In this document: piece after piece, positions 36,593 to 45,958 of the stretch
Numbering within the stretch: position 1 is the first letter of the stretch
Layout of the letters: each line of letters starts with the position of its first letter
DNA from: Vibrio porteresiae DSM 19223
Lineage (GTDB): Bacteria > Pseudomonadota > Gammaproteobacteria > Enterobacterales > Vibrionaceae
DNA: 64,000 nt
Assembly: GCF_024347055.1 (NCBI RefSeq)
Contig: NZ_AP024895.1
Span: 2,790,001-2,854,000 of the forward strand
Reading direction: 5' to 3'
Program-made: the position numbers and the translations under genes
Notes under the pieces: generated by a model
The model's database searches: none
The model's input: the letters and a program-made list of their open reading frames with translations, nothing else
What the model was told of the DNA's origin: nothing

Positions 36593-37897
36593 TTACGCCT
36601 CCTTCCCTGCTGCCATCATCTCTTTGTATTTACGATACGCCCCGCGCATCCCAGTTTCAGAACACACCGCCCCAGTGACATTGCCATCAGGTGAAGTGTG
36701 TAAATGGTTCATCCCGCGGTTTACTAAGATCCAGCCATCGGTTCCCGCTGCTGCGCCTTTTTGTACTCGTTCCCACGCTTCGCCATCATCTGGCGTACCA
36801 AAACCCATAGGGCCTTGGAAGTGTTCATGTAAACGCATCCGTTTTTGGTTAAATGCTGCAGGAGCACCTTGTCCACCAATCGCCACATGTTGAATTTCGG
36901 TTTCGCCAACCGATACTGGGCGCAGCACACGGAAGAACGCCATTGAGCAAGAGACATTCGGGAATAAATTGAGGTTAAAACCCGTACCGTGCGCAGCACG
37001 CACTAAACGGCGCACCATACCTTCTTCATGACCTTCAGCACGCAGCGCTTCAGCAAGCTCCTCAAAACGCTCCGGAATCGGTTGATCAAGGTTGGCTTCT
37101 AGATCGACCAGTTCAGGGATCATCACCATTACGCTATGACCATGACCTAAGTCTTCGACAAAACCTTCACCGTCTAAGAAATCAAAAATATCGGCGGTTG
37201 CGTTATCTAATGAGCTGATAAACGATTTGTGCACGATAGGGAAATGGTACGCGTCGGTGGTGTTTTCGAGCTGAATTTTCCAGTTACCAGGGAAGCTAAA
37301 ACGGTGCTCACCCAACACTTGAACAGGGAACCCACCCGCTTGTTTCACAAACAGATCGAGCCATTTTTTAGCGCCGCCAAGGTAATCTTCTAACGGTTCA
37401 ATCTCGTTATTAAACGTCGCGAAAACCAACCCTTGATAAGACTCATGACGTAGTCCTTCCAATGGCAACTCTTCTTTGTTGATAACGCCTTCGTACTCTT
37501 CTGGTTTAGGGATCGCACGCAGACTGCCATCTAAGCCGTAACCCCAACCGTGATATGGGCAAGTGAAGGCTTTGGTTTTACCACGATGCTTTTCACAAAC
37601 GGTAGCACCGCGGTGACGACAACGGTTTTCCATCACATGAATGTTCATCTTGCGATCGCGTGCCATAATGACGGGATGGTGACCGACATAAGAGGTTTTA
37701 AAGCTTCCCGCTTCAGGGATTTCACTTTCATGACCGACATAGACCCAAGTGCGGTTGAAGATTTTTTCTAACTCTTCATCAAAGATCTCTGGGTTGGAAT
37801 AAAGGCTTTTATGAACACGGCCTTCTTCGACTAAATCGGCGGCATCCATTGCGATATTACGTACTTGAATTTGTTCCATTTTGACTGTCTCTTCCAT
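36593..37897 (-). CDS. iacC: IacC-like Rieske dioxygenase alpha subunit
   Basis: A 434-residue ring-hydroxylating oxygenase large subunit. The Rieske 2Fe-2S ligands are Cys93, His95, Cys113 and His116 (NRCRHRG... CPYHGW). The mononuclear iron site is NTTDAYHFPIVH, near 216-223, with His residues at about 218 and 223. In indole-3-acetate pathways IacC/IacD is implicated in producing catechol from the oxindole intermediate. The start may alternatively be ATG 37879; the family N-terminus does not decide. It is preceded by the IacI-like gene and followed by IacD. Confidence 0.92.
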   Translation of the reverse strand: MEETVKMEQIQVRNIAMDAADLVEEGRVHKSLYSNPEIFDEELEKIFNRTWVYVGHESEIPEAGSFKTSYVGHHPVIMARDRKMNIHVMENRCRHRGATVCEKHRGKTKAFTCPYHGWGYGLDGSLRAIPKPEEYEGVINKEELPLEGLRHESYQGLVFATFNNEIEPLEDYLGGAKKWLDLFVKQAGGFPVQVLGEHRFSFPGNWKIQLENTTDAYHFPIVHKSFISSLDNATADIFDFLDGEGFVEDLGHGHSVMVMIPELVDLEANLDQPIPERFEELAEALRAEGHEEGMVRRLVRAAHGTGFNLNLFPNVSCSMAFFRVLRPVSVGETEIQHVAIGGQGAPAAFNQKRMRLHEHFQGPMGFGTPDDGEAWERVQKGAAAGTDGWILVNRGMNHLHTSPDGNVTGAVCSETGMRGAYRKYKEMMAAGKEA

Positions 37898-37942
37898 GTG
37901 TATTGCTCACTAGCCAACATGAGGCTGACGTGGTTTATCGGC

Positions 37943-38473
37943 TTACTGCTGCAACTCTGTGGTATCTGGTACGGGCAAGTTAGCCTCGCTGCTCCAATGC
38001 GATACAGGTCGACTTAACCGATTCTCGGTTTGGAAATGTGCCATGCGCCACACGCCCTCTTCACGACTAAACGTGATACTAAGACGGGCACTGTTAAGAT
38101 GGCTGCCACCAGAGCTAAACGTAGACACTTGAATCATGTTCCAACTCCCTTGCGCTTGGTCACCCTCAACCCGGATACATTCCGAAGTAAGATAGTGCAC
38201 GTTTAGCGCAAAGTGTGGCGGATTCGTTGCATACTTCCCCAACATAGCAACAATCTTCGCTCTACCCTGGTAGCCGCCAAAACTTTTGGCATAACGTGCA
38301 CCTTTTCCCTCCCAAAGCGCCTCTAAGGTGAACAAATTACCGAGTTCATCTAAGGGCGTTTGTGGTGAAAGTTCGTCACACAAATCCATATAGCGGTGAA
38401 GGCAAGCGCGAATCGCTTGTTCGCTTTCTAGGGCATCAACCCGTTGGCGCAGCAGTTCCAGTTCCGTCATCTC
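37943..38473 (-). CDS. iacI: IacI-like SnoaL/NTF2-fold protein
   Basis: The ATG at 38473 has AAGGAG 6 bases upstream and overlaps the end of iacB, so I prefer it to an upstream ATG at 38488. The 176-residue protein has the cone-shaped SnoaL_4 fold pattern (ACLHRYMDLCDE... GGYQGRAKIVAML... WRMAHFQTENR). In iac clusters IacI is a small pathway enzyme of this fold. No catalytic residue is certain. Translational coupling with iacB is likely. Confidence 0.75.
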   Translation of the reverse strand, partial: EMTELELLRQRVDALESEQAIRACLHRYMDLCDELSPQTPLDELGNLFTLEALWEGKGARYAKSFGGYQGRAKIVAMLGKYATNPPHFALNVHYLTSECIRVEGDQAQGSWNMIQVSTFSSGGSHLNSARLSITFSREEGVWRMAHFQTENRLSRPVSHWSSEANLPVPDTTELQQ

Positions 38474-38480
38474 GTGCTCC

Positions 38481-38843
38481 TTAAGCACGTTGCACGATCA
38501 GTTCACGACCGATGCGCGCTTCAATTTTGACGTAACGCCATAACTTATAAGGGGTGTCACCCACTGCGGTGGTGCGCAGCAAATTGCAGCATTGCGTCAC
38601 GGTTTCGTAATCGGCCACATCGGCCAATAAGTAGGTGGTCCATGGCGATTCAGTAGAAGGACCAACCATGGTTTGGTCGTCATCCATATTGCCGATCACT
38701 TCCACACCGGATGTATCGTGAATGCCATTCCACATCGCACCAAACGCGGCCCAAACGTCCAATTGTTCTTCACGTGGCGCATCAAAAAAGTTCTGGTTGA
38801 TACCAAGACAAAAGAGAACTCGAAGTGGTTTTTTATCTGCCAT
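38481..38843 (-). CDS. iacB: IacB-like small protein of the indole-3-acetate cluster
   Basis: A 120-residue soluble protein (PLRVLFCLGINQNFFDAP... YVKIEARIGRELIV) with no named domain that I can see; the fold may be a ferredoxin-like alpha/beta barrel. Its place between the IacA- and IacI-like genes and its size match iacB of other iac clusters, whose role is not well defined. It carries AAGGAAAG upstream. The identification relies on synteny more than on motif. Confidence 0.72.
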   Translation of the reverse strand: MADKKPLRVLFCLGINQNFFDAPREEQLDVWAAFGAMWNGIHDTSGVEVIGNMDDDQTMVGPSTESPWTTYLLADVADYETVTQCCNLLRTTAVGDTPYKLWRYVKIEARIGRELIVQRA

Positions 38844-39004
38844 AACACTTTCCTTGTTGTATTTTTCGTTGAGCTTAAACTTGCTAATTTACTCATTATT
38901 TGTAAGCACTTACTTACTCTATATTTATTAAAAATAAAGACTTAACCAAATTAATGAGCATTGTTATCTAAATAAATTATCGAGATACATCGATAAAGAA
39001 ATGG

Positions 39005-40195
39005 TTATAAGTAACCGGGGAGCGGCGGCTGACCAAAGAAGACCGCGCCAGCATTTTGCCAAGTGATATCGCCCATAAAGGCGTGTTGAGTCACCACTTG
39101 TGCATCGCGCACAAAACGGGTTAATGGACTTTGGTTATAAACGCCTGTCATACCAGACAACATCTGCGCCTTACGCGCTACATCCGCAGCAACTCGCGAA
39201 GCATGGGTGGAAGAAAGGCGTAAGTTACTGATCTGTTCGATAGTCAGTTCTTCACCCTGCTCTAAGATTTGCCATGCATCATTAATGGCTTGATAGAAGA
39301 AACAGCGCGCAGCGTTTAATTCCGCCTGAGCCTTAGCGACTTCCATTTGTGTTAGTGGACGCTGACCTAAGTTAGGAGCACCTGTCACTGAAGCACGACC
39401 CGATGCCATATCGCGTAGTTCATTTAGCGCGGCACGCGCAATGCCTAACCCCACCACTGTTAGCACTTGCGTTGCAAAAGAGAGTGATGGGTAACGGAAC
39501 ATGGTTTCTTTAAGTGTTGAAGCGCCGCCGCGAACGAAAGTCCACTCCTGGCTGACATCGACATTTTCCACAACAAGGTCGTGACTGCCTGTTCCAGCAA
39601 GGCCAGACACATCCCAGTTTTTTTCAATTTTCGCGAGCGAAGCAGGTAAAACAGCCATACGAGGCAAGCCAATTTTGTCCCCTTCTTTAGGCGCAATACC
39701 GACCCCTAGAACGTCGGCTCCCATGCAACCGCTTGAGAATTTCCAACGCCCATTCACTTGGTAGCCTTTCTCAGTTAATTCAGCCGCTTGAGGAGGGAAA
39801 ATGCCACCAGCAAACACGATATCTGGCGTGTCACTGTAGAGCTGTCTTAACGTCTCTTCAGGTAATGCAGAAAGGTACACGATACCCATACCAAAACTCG
39901 CTACCCAACCGACCGAACCATCGGCTTCAGCAAGGGTCTCAATCACTTCACAAAACTGCGCTGCAGTAATGCCATTTCCCCCAAGTTGCTGTGGTACTAG
40001 GGCGCGATAGATACCAAATTCGCGTAACTGCTCAATCACGTCTTGGCTAATGAACTGCTGAGAGTCGAACTCACCGGTTCTGGCTCGTTGGCGAACTTCG
40101 TCTAAAAACTTTTTAAAATCAGCACTGCGCATCTGGTCATAAACCGATACTGGCACGGTAACCAAAGGCGTTGCTAAAGTGGTTTGCAAATTCAT
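39005..40195 (-). CDS. iacA: IacA-like flavin-dependent monooxygenase (acyl-CoA dehydrogenase fold)
   Basis: A 396-residue protein of the acyl-CoA dehydrogenase fold, group D flavin monooxygenases (HsaA/HpaH-like): LVPQQLGGNGITAAQF, a GxxxWxS-like segment WKFSSGCMGADVLG, and the C-terminal helical domain SSTHASRVAADVARKAQML. In iac clusters IacA, with the reductase IacG, oxygenates the indole ring of indole-3-acetate and starts the pathway. It is the first gene of the cluster, 161 bp before iacB, and its ATG follows GAGGAAA. A long divergent promoter region lies upstream. Confidence 0.88.
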   Translation of the reverse strand: MNLQTTLATPLVTVPVSVYDQMRSADFKKFLDEVRQRARTGEFDSQQFISQDVIEQLREFGIYRALVPQQLGGNGITAAQFCEVIETLAEADGSVGWVASFGMGIVYLSALPEETLRQLYSDTPDIVFAGGIFPPQAAELTEKGYQVNGRWKFSSGCMGADVLGVGIAPKEGDKIGLPRMAVLPASLAKIEKNWDVSGLAGTGSHDLVVENVDVSQEWTFVRGGASTLKETMFRYPSLSFATQVLTVVGLGIARAALNELRDMASGRASVTGAPNLGQRPLTQMEVAKAQAELNAARCFFYQAINDAWQILEQGEELTIEQISNLRLSSTHASRVAADVARKAQMLSGMTGVYNQSPLTRFVRDAQVVTQHAFMGDITWQNAGAVFFGQPPLPGYL

Positions 40196-41023
40196 ATAGG
40201 TTTCCTCATCAATGAGTTAATCCCTTGGTTTGTCTTGCGCCGTCCTCGTGTTGAACTGCGTATTCGGCTTCCTATCAGGAGAAAAACCAAGGTTGTCACA
40301 TCCTGTCGACTCACCCGTTTAACCAGCCACATCCATCACCGACCAGTTGTTAATAATTCGTGAGCTTTTATTTAAAATGGAATGAATTTAGTTGAATTGT
40401 CAATTAAATTTTCAATTATTTATCGATTAATTTTTATGCACAAAAATGATGCTAATTTTTTGTTAATGCACCATTTTAAAACACACTAAAAACAGGCAAC
40501 CCATGTAACAATCGGATTAAAAATTAGATTAATTTATTGAATTTTAATGATTTTTATTTTTAACAAATAACAAACCTATTCAACACTCCAGAAACATATA
40601 CATTTTCAATTTCTCAGTAAAAAAGAGTTTATTTTGATTTTTTATTCGACCCCAAATACCGCTAAAAAAGAACTTTTTTATTTAACATTTACACTCTATG
40701 CAACCCTATGAACCATGCGGGATTGATGGATATTTAAACAACTTTAGAAAGTCCCTTTGACACCTCCATTTGCGCACGTTATTCAGGCTCACCAGATTGA
40801 TGCACCCGTGCAATGTGGCACACAACGTGCAGCGCATCCCCGACAAGTTATGACCAACACGATGCTCAAGTAGTCGATATCAAATGCCCTAAACGCCCTT
40901 TCTGTCTGAGCTACAGGCGATTTGATCAACCGGCCTACTTGATACACGGGCAAGCAGAAACACAGCGAACAACGTGCAACTGCCAAACAGGATGTCGCCC
41001 ATTTCCATTGAACGGAGAAAGTT
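40196..41023. promoter_or_regulatory. 828-bp divergent promoter region between iacA and the ABC operon
   Basis: It separates two transcription units that likely respond to indole-3-acetate. Visible elements: inverted repeat CCTTGGTTT (40223) / AAACCAAGG (40284) just before iacA; palindrome TGCAC-cc-GTGCA at 40801-40812; and a GG-N10-GC element at 40816-40830 (TGGCAC-N5-GTGC) resembling a sigma-54 -24/-12 promoter. The middle, 40330-40700, is very AT-rich. No ORF here looks real; the open frame entering the binding-protein start is in another frame. Confidence 0.5.
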
Positions 41024-42169
41024 ATGCTCTCGAAAAAGTCGTTAATTGCTTTAGCACTTGGTGCTGCCGTACTTACCCCAGCCAGTTATGCCGAGATCAA
41101 AATTGGCGTTGTCACCTCTAGCACTGGCCCAATTGCGCTGGTGGGCATTCCACAGAAAAACTCGATTCCACTACTGCCCCAATCGGTAGCCGGAGAAAAA
41201 ATTACTTACTTACCACTCGACGATGGCAGTGACCCAACCGCCACCGTGAAAGCATTTAAAAAACTGATCAGCGAAGAGCATGTCGATGCGATCATCGGCC
41301 CAAGCGGTTCAGGTAATGCGATGGGTGTGATTCAATTTGCGGCCGAAGCCAAAACCCCAATGCTGGCACCAGTTGGCACAGCTGCCGTGGTGCTACCGAT
41401 GAATGAGCAGAAAAAATGGGTATTTAAAACCACCCAGAATGACGATTTGATTGCCGAAGCGCTGGTCAATCAAATGAAAAAGACTGGGATTAAAACCTTG
41501 GGGTTGATCGGCACTGCCGATACCTACGGTGAAAACTGGGCCAAAGTGATGAAATCACTCACCGCCAAAGCGGGTATCACCATCGTCGCCGATGAATACT
41601 TTCAGCGCCAAGACACATCGATTACAGGGCAAAGCTTAAAAGTGCTGATGGCTAACCCTGATGCTGTGCTCGTTGCCGCACCAGGCAGTTCGTCAGTCAT
41701 GCCTGAAACCACACTTAAAGAACAAGGCTACGCTGGGCAGATGTATCAAACCCACGGCGCGGCGCTCGATTCCTTTCTTAAATTGGGTGGACAAGAGGTA
41801 GAAGGCACCATTTTGGCTGCGAGCTTAATGTTGGTGTTAAACGATGTTCCGGATAGCCCAGAAAAAGAGGTGGCCCAGAAATACGTCGATGATTATCAAA
41901 AGATGTATCAAGTCTCACCACCGACGTTTGGTAGCAACGTGTATGACGCGGGATTACTGCTGCAAAACGCTCTGCCTGCAGCACTCAAAGTCGCTAAACC
42001 GGGTACTGAAGAGTTTCGCGTAGCACTACGAGAAGCGTTGGAAAACACCAAAGACCTTCCGGGTACACAAGGGGTGTACAACATGACTCCAGAAGATCAC
42101 AGCGGATTTGACGAACGCGGCCGAGAGCTGATTCAAGTGAAAAACAATCAGTGGGCTCTGCTCAAATAG
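41024..42169 (+). CDS. Branched-chain-type ABC substrate-binding protein
   Basis: The 381-residue protein has a signal peptide (cleavage near SYA-EIK at about 23) and a Leu/Ile/Val-binding fold (KIGVVTSSTGPIALVG, DDGSDPTATVKAFKKLI). It should bind the solute imported by the next three genes. Within an indole-3-acetate cluster the ligand may be IAA or an aromatic acid, because this family also transports aromatic carboxylates; that is inference. It has a strong GGAGAAAG ribosome site. Confidence 0.85.
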   Translation: MLSKKSLIALALGAAVLTPASYAEIKIGVVTSSTGPIALVGIPQKNSIPLLPQSVAGEKITYLPLDDGSDPTATVKAFKKLISEEHVDAIIGPSGSGNAMGVIQFAAEAKTPMLAPVGTAAVVLPMNEQKKWVFKTTQNDDLIAEALVNQMKKTGIKTLGLIGTADTYGENWAKVMKSLTAKAGITIVADEYFQRQDTSITGQSLKVLMANPDAVLVAAPGSSSVMPETTLKEQGYAGQMYQTHGAALDSFLKLGGQEVEGTILAASLMLVLNDVPDSPEKEVAQKYVDDYQKMYQVSPPTFGSNVYDAGLLLQNALPAALKVAKPGTEEFRVALREALENTKDLPGTQGVYNMTPEDHSGFDERGRELIQVKNNQWALLK

Positions 42170-42202
42170 CCCACGTATTTCAATTACAAACACTAAAAAA
42201 AG

Positions 42203-42222
42203 GGCAAAGCACGTACTTTGCC
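42203..42222 (+). promoter_or_regulatory. Intercistronic hairpin after the binding-protein gene
   Basis: GGCAAAG / CTTTGCC with a 6-base loop sits between the binding protein and permease genes with no U tract on the plus strand. Such hairpins commonly protect the upstream mRNA so binding protein is made in excess. Confidence 0.45.
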
Positions 42223-42262
42223 TAATCATGCACTTCAAGGAAGATACCGAGGAATCAGAAGG

Positions 42263-43303
42263 ATGAATTTTCAGATTGCTGTACTGCTCGGACAAGATGG
42301 AATTACCAATGGCGCCATTTACGCGTTACTCGCGATGTCGATTCTACTGGTTTTTACCGTCACTCGAGTTTTGCTCATCCCACTAGGTGAGTTTGTTACC
42401 TATGGCGCGCTGACCATGGCTGCCATTCAGGCGGGCATCGCCCCAAAATCAGTGTGGCTCCTGGTCGCTTTTACCTTAATCACCTGCGTGATGGATCTTT
42501 ACGCGGTGAAGCAAGGCAAACTCGCCGCCAAATCTATCAGCTTCAGCGCCCTTAAAATCGTTTATGCAATGGCGCTGACCTGCGGCGCGTACTATTTGCC
42601 ACTCAATACCCTACCTATGTTCATGCAAGGGGTACTGACACTGGCACTGATCGTGCCGCTGGGGCCAATGATTTATCGCGTTTGCTTTCAGCCATTAGCC
42701 TCAGCACCCTCATTGGTGTTGCTGATCGTTTCTATTGCTCTGCACGTTGCGATGGTCGGAATTGGCTTACTGATTTTTGGCCCAGAAGGGTCTCGTACTC
42801 AGCCATTCTCTTCGAGCGTTTTTCGCTTAGGCGATGTGATGCTCAAAAGCCAAACCATCTGGGTGATCGCCGCATCCCTGTGCTTGATTGTGATGCTATT
42901 TATTGCCTTTGATCGCACGCTCTATGGCAAAGCACTCAAAGCCACTGCGATTAACCGCACGGGCGCACGGCTAATCGGCATTTCACCGGATTTCGCCGGC
43001 AAGATTACCTTTGCTCTCGCCACCTTTATCGGGGTCGCGTCTGGCATTTTAATCGCCCCAATTACCACTCTTTATTACGACTCTGGTTTTGTTATCAGCC
43101 TCAAAGGTTTCGTTGGCGCCATTATTGGTGGTCTAGTGAGCTATCCGGTGGCTGCTCTCGGTTCCGTGGCCGTGGGCTTGGTGGAAGCTCTATCGATGTT
43201 TTGGGCCAGCAACTACAAAGAGATCATTGTGTTTATGTTGATTATTCCGTTCTTGGTGTGGCGCTCAATGCGCGGTCAGCATTTAGAGGAGAATGACGGA
43301 TGA
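42263..43303 (+). CDS. LivH-type ABC transporter permease
   Basis: The 346-residue integral membrane protein has about eight hydrophobic segments and the LivH pattern (LLGQDGITNGAIYALLAMSILLVFTVTRVL, then GFVGAIIGGLVSYPVAALGSV near the C-terminus). The preferred start, ATG 42263, has GAGG upstream; an upstream TTG at 42218 would add 15 unlikely residues. It overlaps the next gene by four bases (ATGA). Confidence 0.88.
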   Translation: MNFQIAVLLGQDGITNGAIYALLAMSILLVFTVTRVLLIPLGEFVTYGALTMAAIQAGIAPKSVWLLVAFTLITCVMDLYAVKQGKLAAKSISFSALKIVYAMALTCGAYYLPLNTLPMFMQGVLTLALIVPLGPMIYRVCFQPLASAPSLVLLIVSIALHVAMVGIGLLIFGPEGSRTQPFSSSVFRLGDVMLKSQTIWVIAASLCLIVMLFIAFDRTLYGKALKATAINRTGARLIGISPDFAGKITFALATFIGVASGILIAPITTLYYDSGFVISLKGFVGAIIGGLVSYPVAALGSVAVGLVEALSMFWASNYKEIIVFMLIIPFLVWRSMRGQHLEENDG

Positions 43304-45111
43304 AACTTCGCTTACTGATTGGCGCATTGCTGTTGGTTGCCGTTATTGCGCCACTGGCACTGCCAAGCTACCAAGTTACCTTGCTCAACTATATTGGTTT
43401 GTACAGTTTAGTGGTGCTGGGATTGGTGCTACTCACTGGCGTGGCAGGAATGACCAGCTTTGGTCAGGCCGCCTTTGTTGGACTGGGCGCTTACACTACC
43501 GCTTATCTCACCACCAGCGAACAGTTACCAACTTGGCTGGCATGGACTGCCGGATCGCCTTGGATCGCTTTGATCATCGGATTGGTGCTTACCGCAGCTA
43601 TCGCTCTACTTTTGGGCAGCATTACCTTAAAGCTCTCTGGGCACTATTTACCTTTAGGCACCATTGCTTGGGGGATCTCTCTGTACTATCTCTTTGGCAC
43701 ATTACCTGCCATGGGCGGACATACTGGGTTAAGCGGCTTACCCTCCTTGGAGCTGTTTGGCATTAGCCTAAAAAGCACCTCCGATATGTTTTACCTGATT
43801 TGGGCCATTTTGCTGGTAGCGGTCGTGATCACCGCCAATCTTCTGAACTCCCGTGAAGGTCGGGCGATTCGCGCCCTGAAAAATGGTCAGCTAATGGCAG
43901 AAGCGATGGGGATTAATACCTTTCGCTCTAAGATGGTGATCTTCCTTATCTCTGCTCTCTTCGCTGCTATTTCTGGCTGGCTTTATGCTCACATGCAACG
44001 GTTTGTGAACCCAACGCCCTTTGGTTTAGGAATGGGGATTGATTATCTCTTTATGGCACTCGTTGGTGGGGTCGGCCATGTGTGGGGCGCGATTTTAGGT
44101 GCGGGTATCCTCACTATGCTCAAACAGTGGCTGCAAGACTACTTACCGAGCATCTTAGGCAGTGACGGTCAATATGAGACCATCATTCTCGGCTTGATGA
44201 TCGTGTTGCTCATGCAAAAAAGCCCAGAAGGACTTTGGCCCAATCTGATTAAACACCTGCCTAAGCGGTGGCAACCTAAACGGATGCAAAAAATAGCGCC
44301 GAGCCAATCTCCAGCTCAACCACTAAGCAAACGAACTCAACCCAAAGCGGGTACTAAAGTGTTAGAAGCGAGCAACATTACACGTCGTTTCGGCGGCTTA
44401 GTGGCCAATAATGAAGTGAGTTTTTCTCTCTATGCAGGTGAAATACTGGCGTTAATTGGGCCTAATGGCGCGGGGAAAAGCACCATGTTTAACCAACTCT
44501 CAGCGGTAGACACCCCAAGTGATGGTGAAGTGCGCTTTCTCGGGCAAAGCTTAAAAGGCAAAACCGCGCGGGAAGTCTCCCACATGGGCATGAGCCGAAC
44601 TTTCCAACACGTCAAACTCATTCCGACCATGACGGTTTTGGAAAACGTCGCGCTGGGCGCACACCAACGTGGACAAAAAGGGGTTTGGAGTGCCGCACTG
44701 CATACCGACCGTCAAGAAGAGCTGCAAATTTTGGCTGAGGCTAAACAGCAACTTGAGCGCGTTGGCCTGGGTGACTATCTCTACCATGAAGCGGGTAGCT
44801 TAGCCCTTGGACAGCAACGTATTTTGGAAATTGCTCGCGCCCTATGCAGCGACCCCTGCGTATTACTGCTCGATGAACCTGCCGCAGGTCTACGCCATAA
44901 AGAGAAACAAGCATTAGCCACGCTTTTGGACAAACTGCGTAAAGAAGGCATGGCGATTTTGATCGTGGAACACGATATGGATTTCGTCATGAATCTGGTG
45001 GATCGAATTGTGGTGATGGAGTTTGGCGAGAAAATCGCTGAAGGGTTACCTGAAGAGATCCAAAGTAATCCCGCCGTATTAGAAGCCTACTTAGGAGGAG
45101 TTGCAGAATGA
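43300..45111 (+). CDS. LivM-LivG fusion: permease plus ATPase in one chain
   Basis: A 603-residue protein. Residues 1-310 are a LivM permease with eight or so membrane segments (GMTSFGQAAFVGLGAYT is the classic motif). A basic Pro/Gln linker follows at about 320-355, then an ABC ATPase: Walker A GPNGAGKST near 388, LALGQQRI signature, LLLDEPAAGL Walker B and the LivG-type HVKLIPTMTVLENVALGAH. Such permease-ATPase fusions occur in aromatic-acid and amide importers. It overlaps livF by four bases. Confidence 0.9.
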   Translation: MKLRLLIGALLLVAVIAPLALPSYQVTLLNYIGLYSLVVLGLVLLTGVAGMTSFGQAAFVGLGAYTTAYLTTSEQLPTWLAWTAGSPWIALIIGLVLTAAIALLLGSITLKLSGHYLPLGTIAWGISLYYLFGTLPAMGGHTGLSGLPSLELFGISLKSTSDMFYLIWAILLVAVVITANLLNSREGRAIRALKNGQLMAEAMGINTFRSKMVIFLISALFAAISGWLYAHMQRFVNPTPFGLGMGIDYLFMALVGGVGHVWGAILGAGILTMLKQWLQDYLPSILGSDGQYETIILGLMIVLLMQKSPEGLWPNLIKHLPKRWQPKRMQKIAPSQSPAQPLSKRTQPKAGTKVLEASNITRRFGGLVANNEVSFSLYAGEILALIGPNGAGKSTMFNQLSAVDTPSDGEVRFLGQSLKGKTAREVSHMGMSRTFQHVKLIPTMTVLENVALGAHQRGQKGVWSAALHTDRQEELQILAEAKQQLERVGLGDYLYHEAGSLALGQQRILEIARALCSDPCVLLLDEPAAGLRHKEKQALATLLDKLRKEGMAILIVEHDMDFVMNLVDRIVVMEFGEKIAEGLPEEIQSNPAVLEAYLGGVAE

Positions 45112-45881
45112 GCCAAGTTACCCCACTCAAGGTAAAACCTGCCCTACTCAATGTCGAAGATCTCTGTGTCTCGTACGGTCAGGTCGATGCCTTGCATCAT
45201 GTTGATCTTTCATTAAAAGAGGGCCAACTCATTACTGTGATTGGGCCAAATGGCGCTGGCAAAAGTACCTTATTATCAGCTCTCATGGGGCTTTTGCCTG
45301 CGCGCGGTACGATTCGCTTTGACGGTCAACCTCACCAGCAAAGTTCAGTAGAATCACTGGTGGAAAGAGGCTTGGTGTTAGTGCCAGAAAAGCGCGAACT
45401 GTTCACCTCAATGAGCGTGGAAGATAACCTCAAGCTCGGCGCTTTCTTACGTTATCGCAAGGGCGATGGCAGCTATAAATTCACCCTAGATGAGATTTAC
45501 AGTCTGTTCCCTCGCCTACTAGAACGTCGTCATCAGCAAGCAGGTACGCTCTCCGGCGGTGAGAGACAAATGCTCGCCATTGGTCGCGCCATGATGAGCA
45601 AACCCAAAGTGCTAATGCTAGATGAACCCAGCCTTGGGTTAGCCCCGTTAATCACTCGTGATATTTTTAGAATCTTTAATGACTTACGCTGCCAAGGCGT
45701 CTCTATTTTACTGATTGAGCAAAACGCGCGAGCGGCCTTAAAAGTCGCCGATTACGCCTATGTATTGGAAGGCGGCAAGATTGCTTTGCAAGGACCTGCA
45801 GCCGAACTTGCCAACGATTCACGCGTGATTGATGCCTACCTTGGTGTGGCAAGTAAGCACCAAGAACGCTTAACCGGTTAA
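45108..45881 (+). CDS. LivF-type ABC transporter ATPase
   Basis: A 257-residue ATPase: GPNGAGKST Walker A near 47-55, LSGGERQMLAIGRAMM signature, LMLDEPSLGLAP Walker B. It pairs with the LivG half of the upstream fusion. The start codon overlaps the stop of the previous gene (ATGA), which implies coupled translation. A hairpin downstream may reduce readthrough into the aldolase gene. Confidence 0.9.
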   Translation: MSQVTPLKVKPALLNVEDLCVSYGQVDALHHVDLSLKEGQLITVIGPNGAGKSTLLSALMGLLPARGTIRFDGQPHQQSSVESLVERGLVLVPEKRELFTSMSVEDNLKLGAFLRYRKGDGSYKFTLDEIYSLFPRLLERRHQQAGTLSGGERQMLAIGRAMMSKPKVLMLDEPSLGLAPLITRDIFRIFNDLRCQGVSILLIEQNARAALKVADYAYVLEGGKIALQGPAAELANDSRVIDAYLGVASKHQERLTG

Positions 45882-45901
45882 TCAGAAAAAACTTGCAATG
45901 A

Positions 45902-45923
45902 CCAGATGTGGTAACGCATCTGG
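45902..45923 (+). terminator. Possible attenuator hairpin between livF and the aldolase gene
   Basis: CCAGATG / CATCTGG with an 8-base loop, followed six bases later by TTTTT. It could partially terminate the transporter transcript. Confidence 0.45.
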
Positions 45924-45958
45924 CACCCTCTTTTTACCTCAAAAACAAGGAAGATATG

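Noticed and set aside
40813..41121. 102-residue ORF in front of the importer binding protein
   Set aside because: Runs into the binding-protein start in another frame; Cys-rich, with no ribosome site.
43293..43766. 157-residue plus-strand ORF overlapping the LivM-LivG gene
   Set aside because: It is a frame-shadow of the permease, with Arg/Trp-rich composition and no ribosome site of its own.
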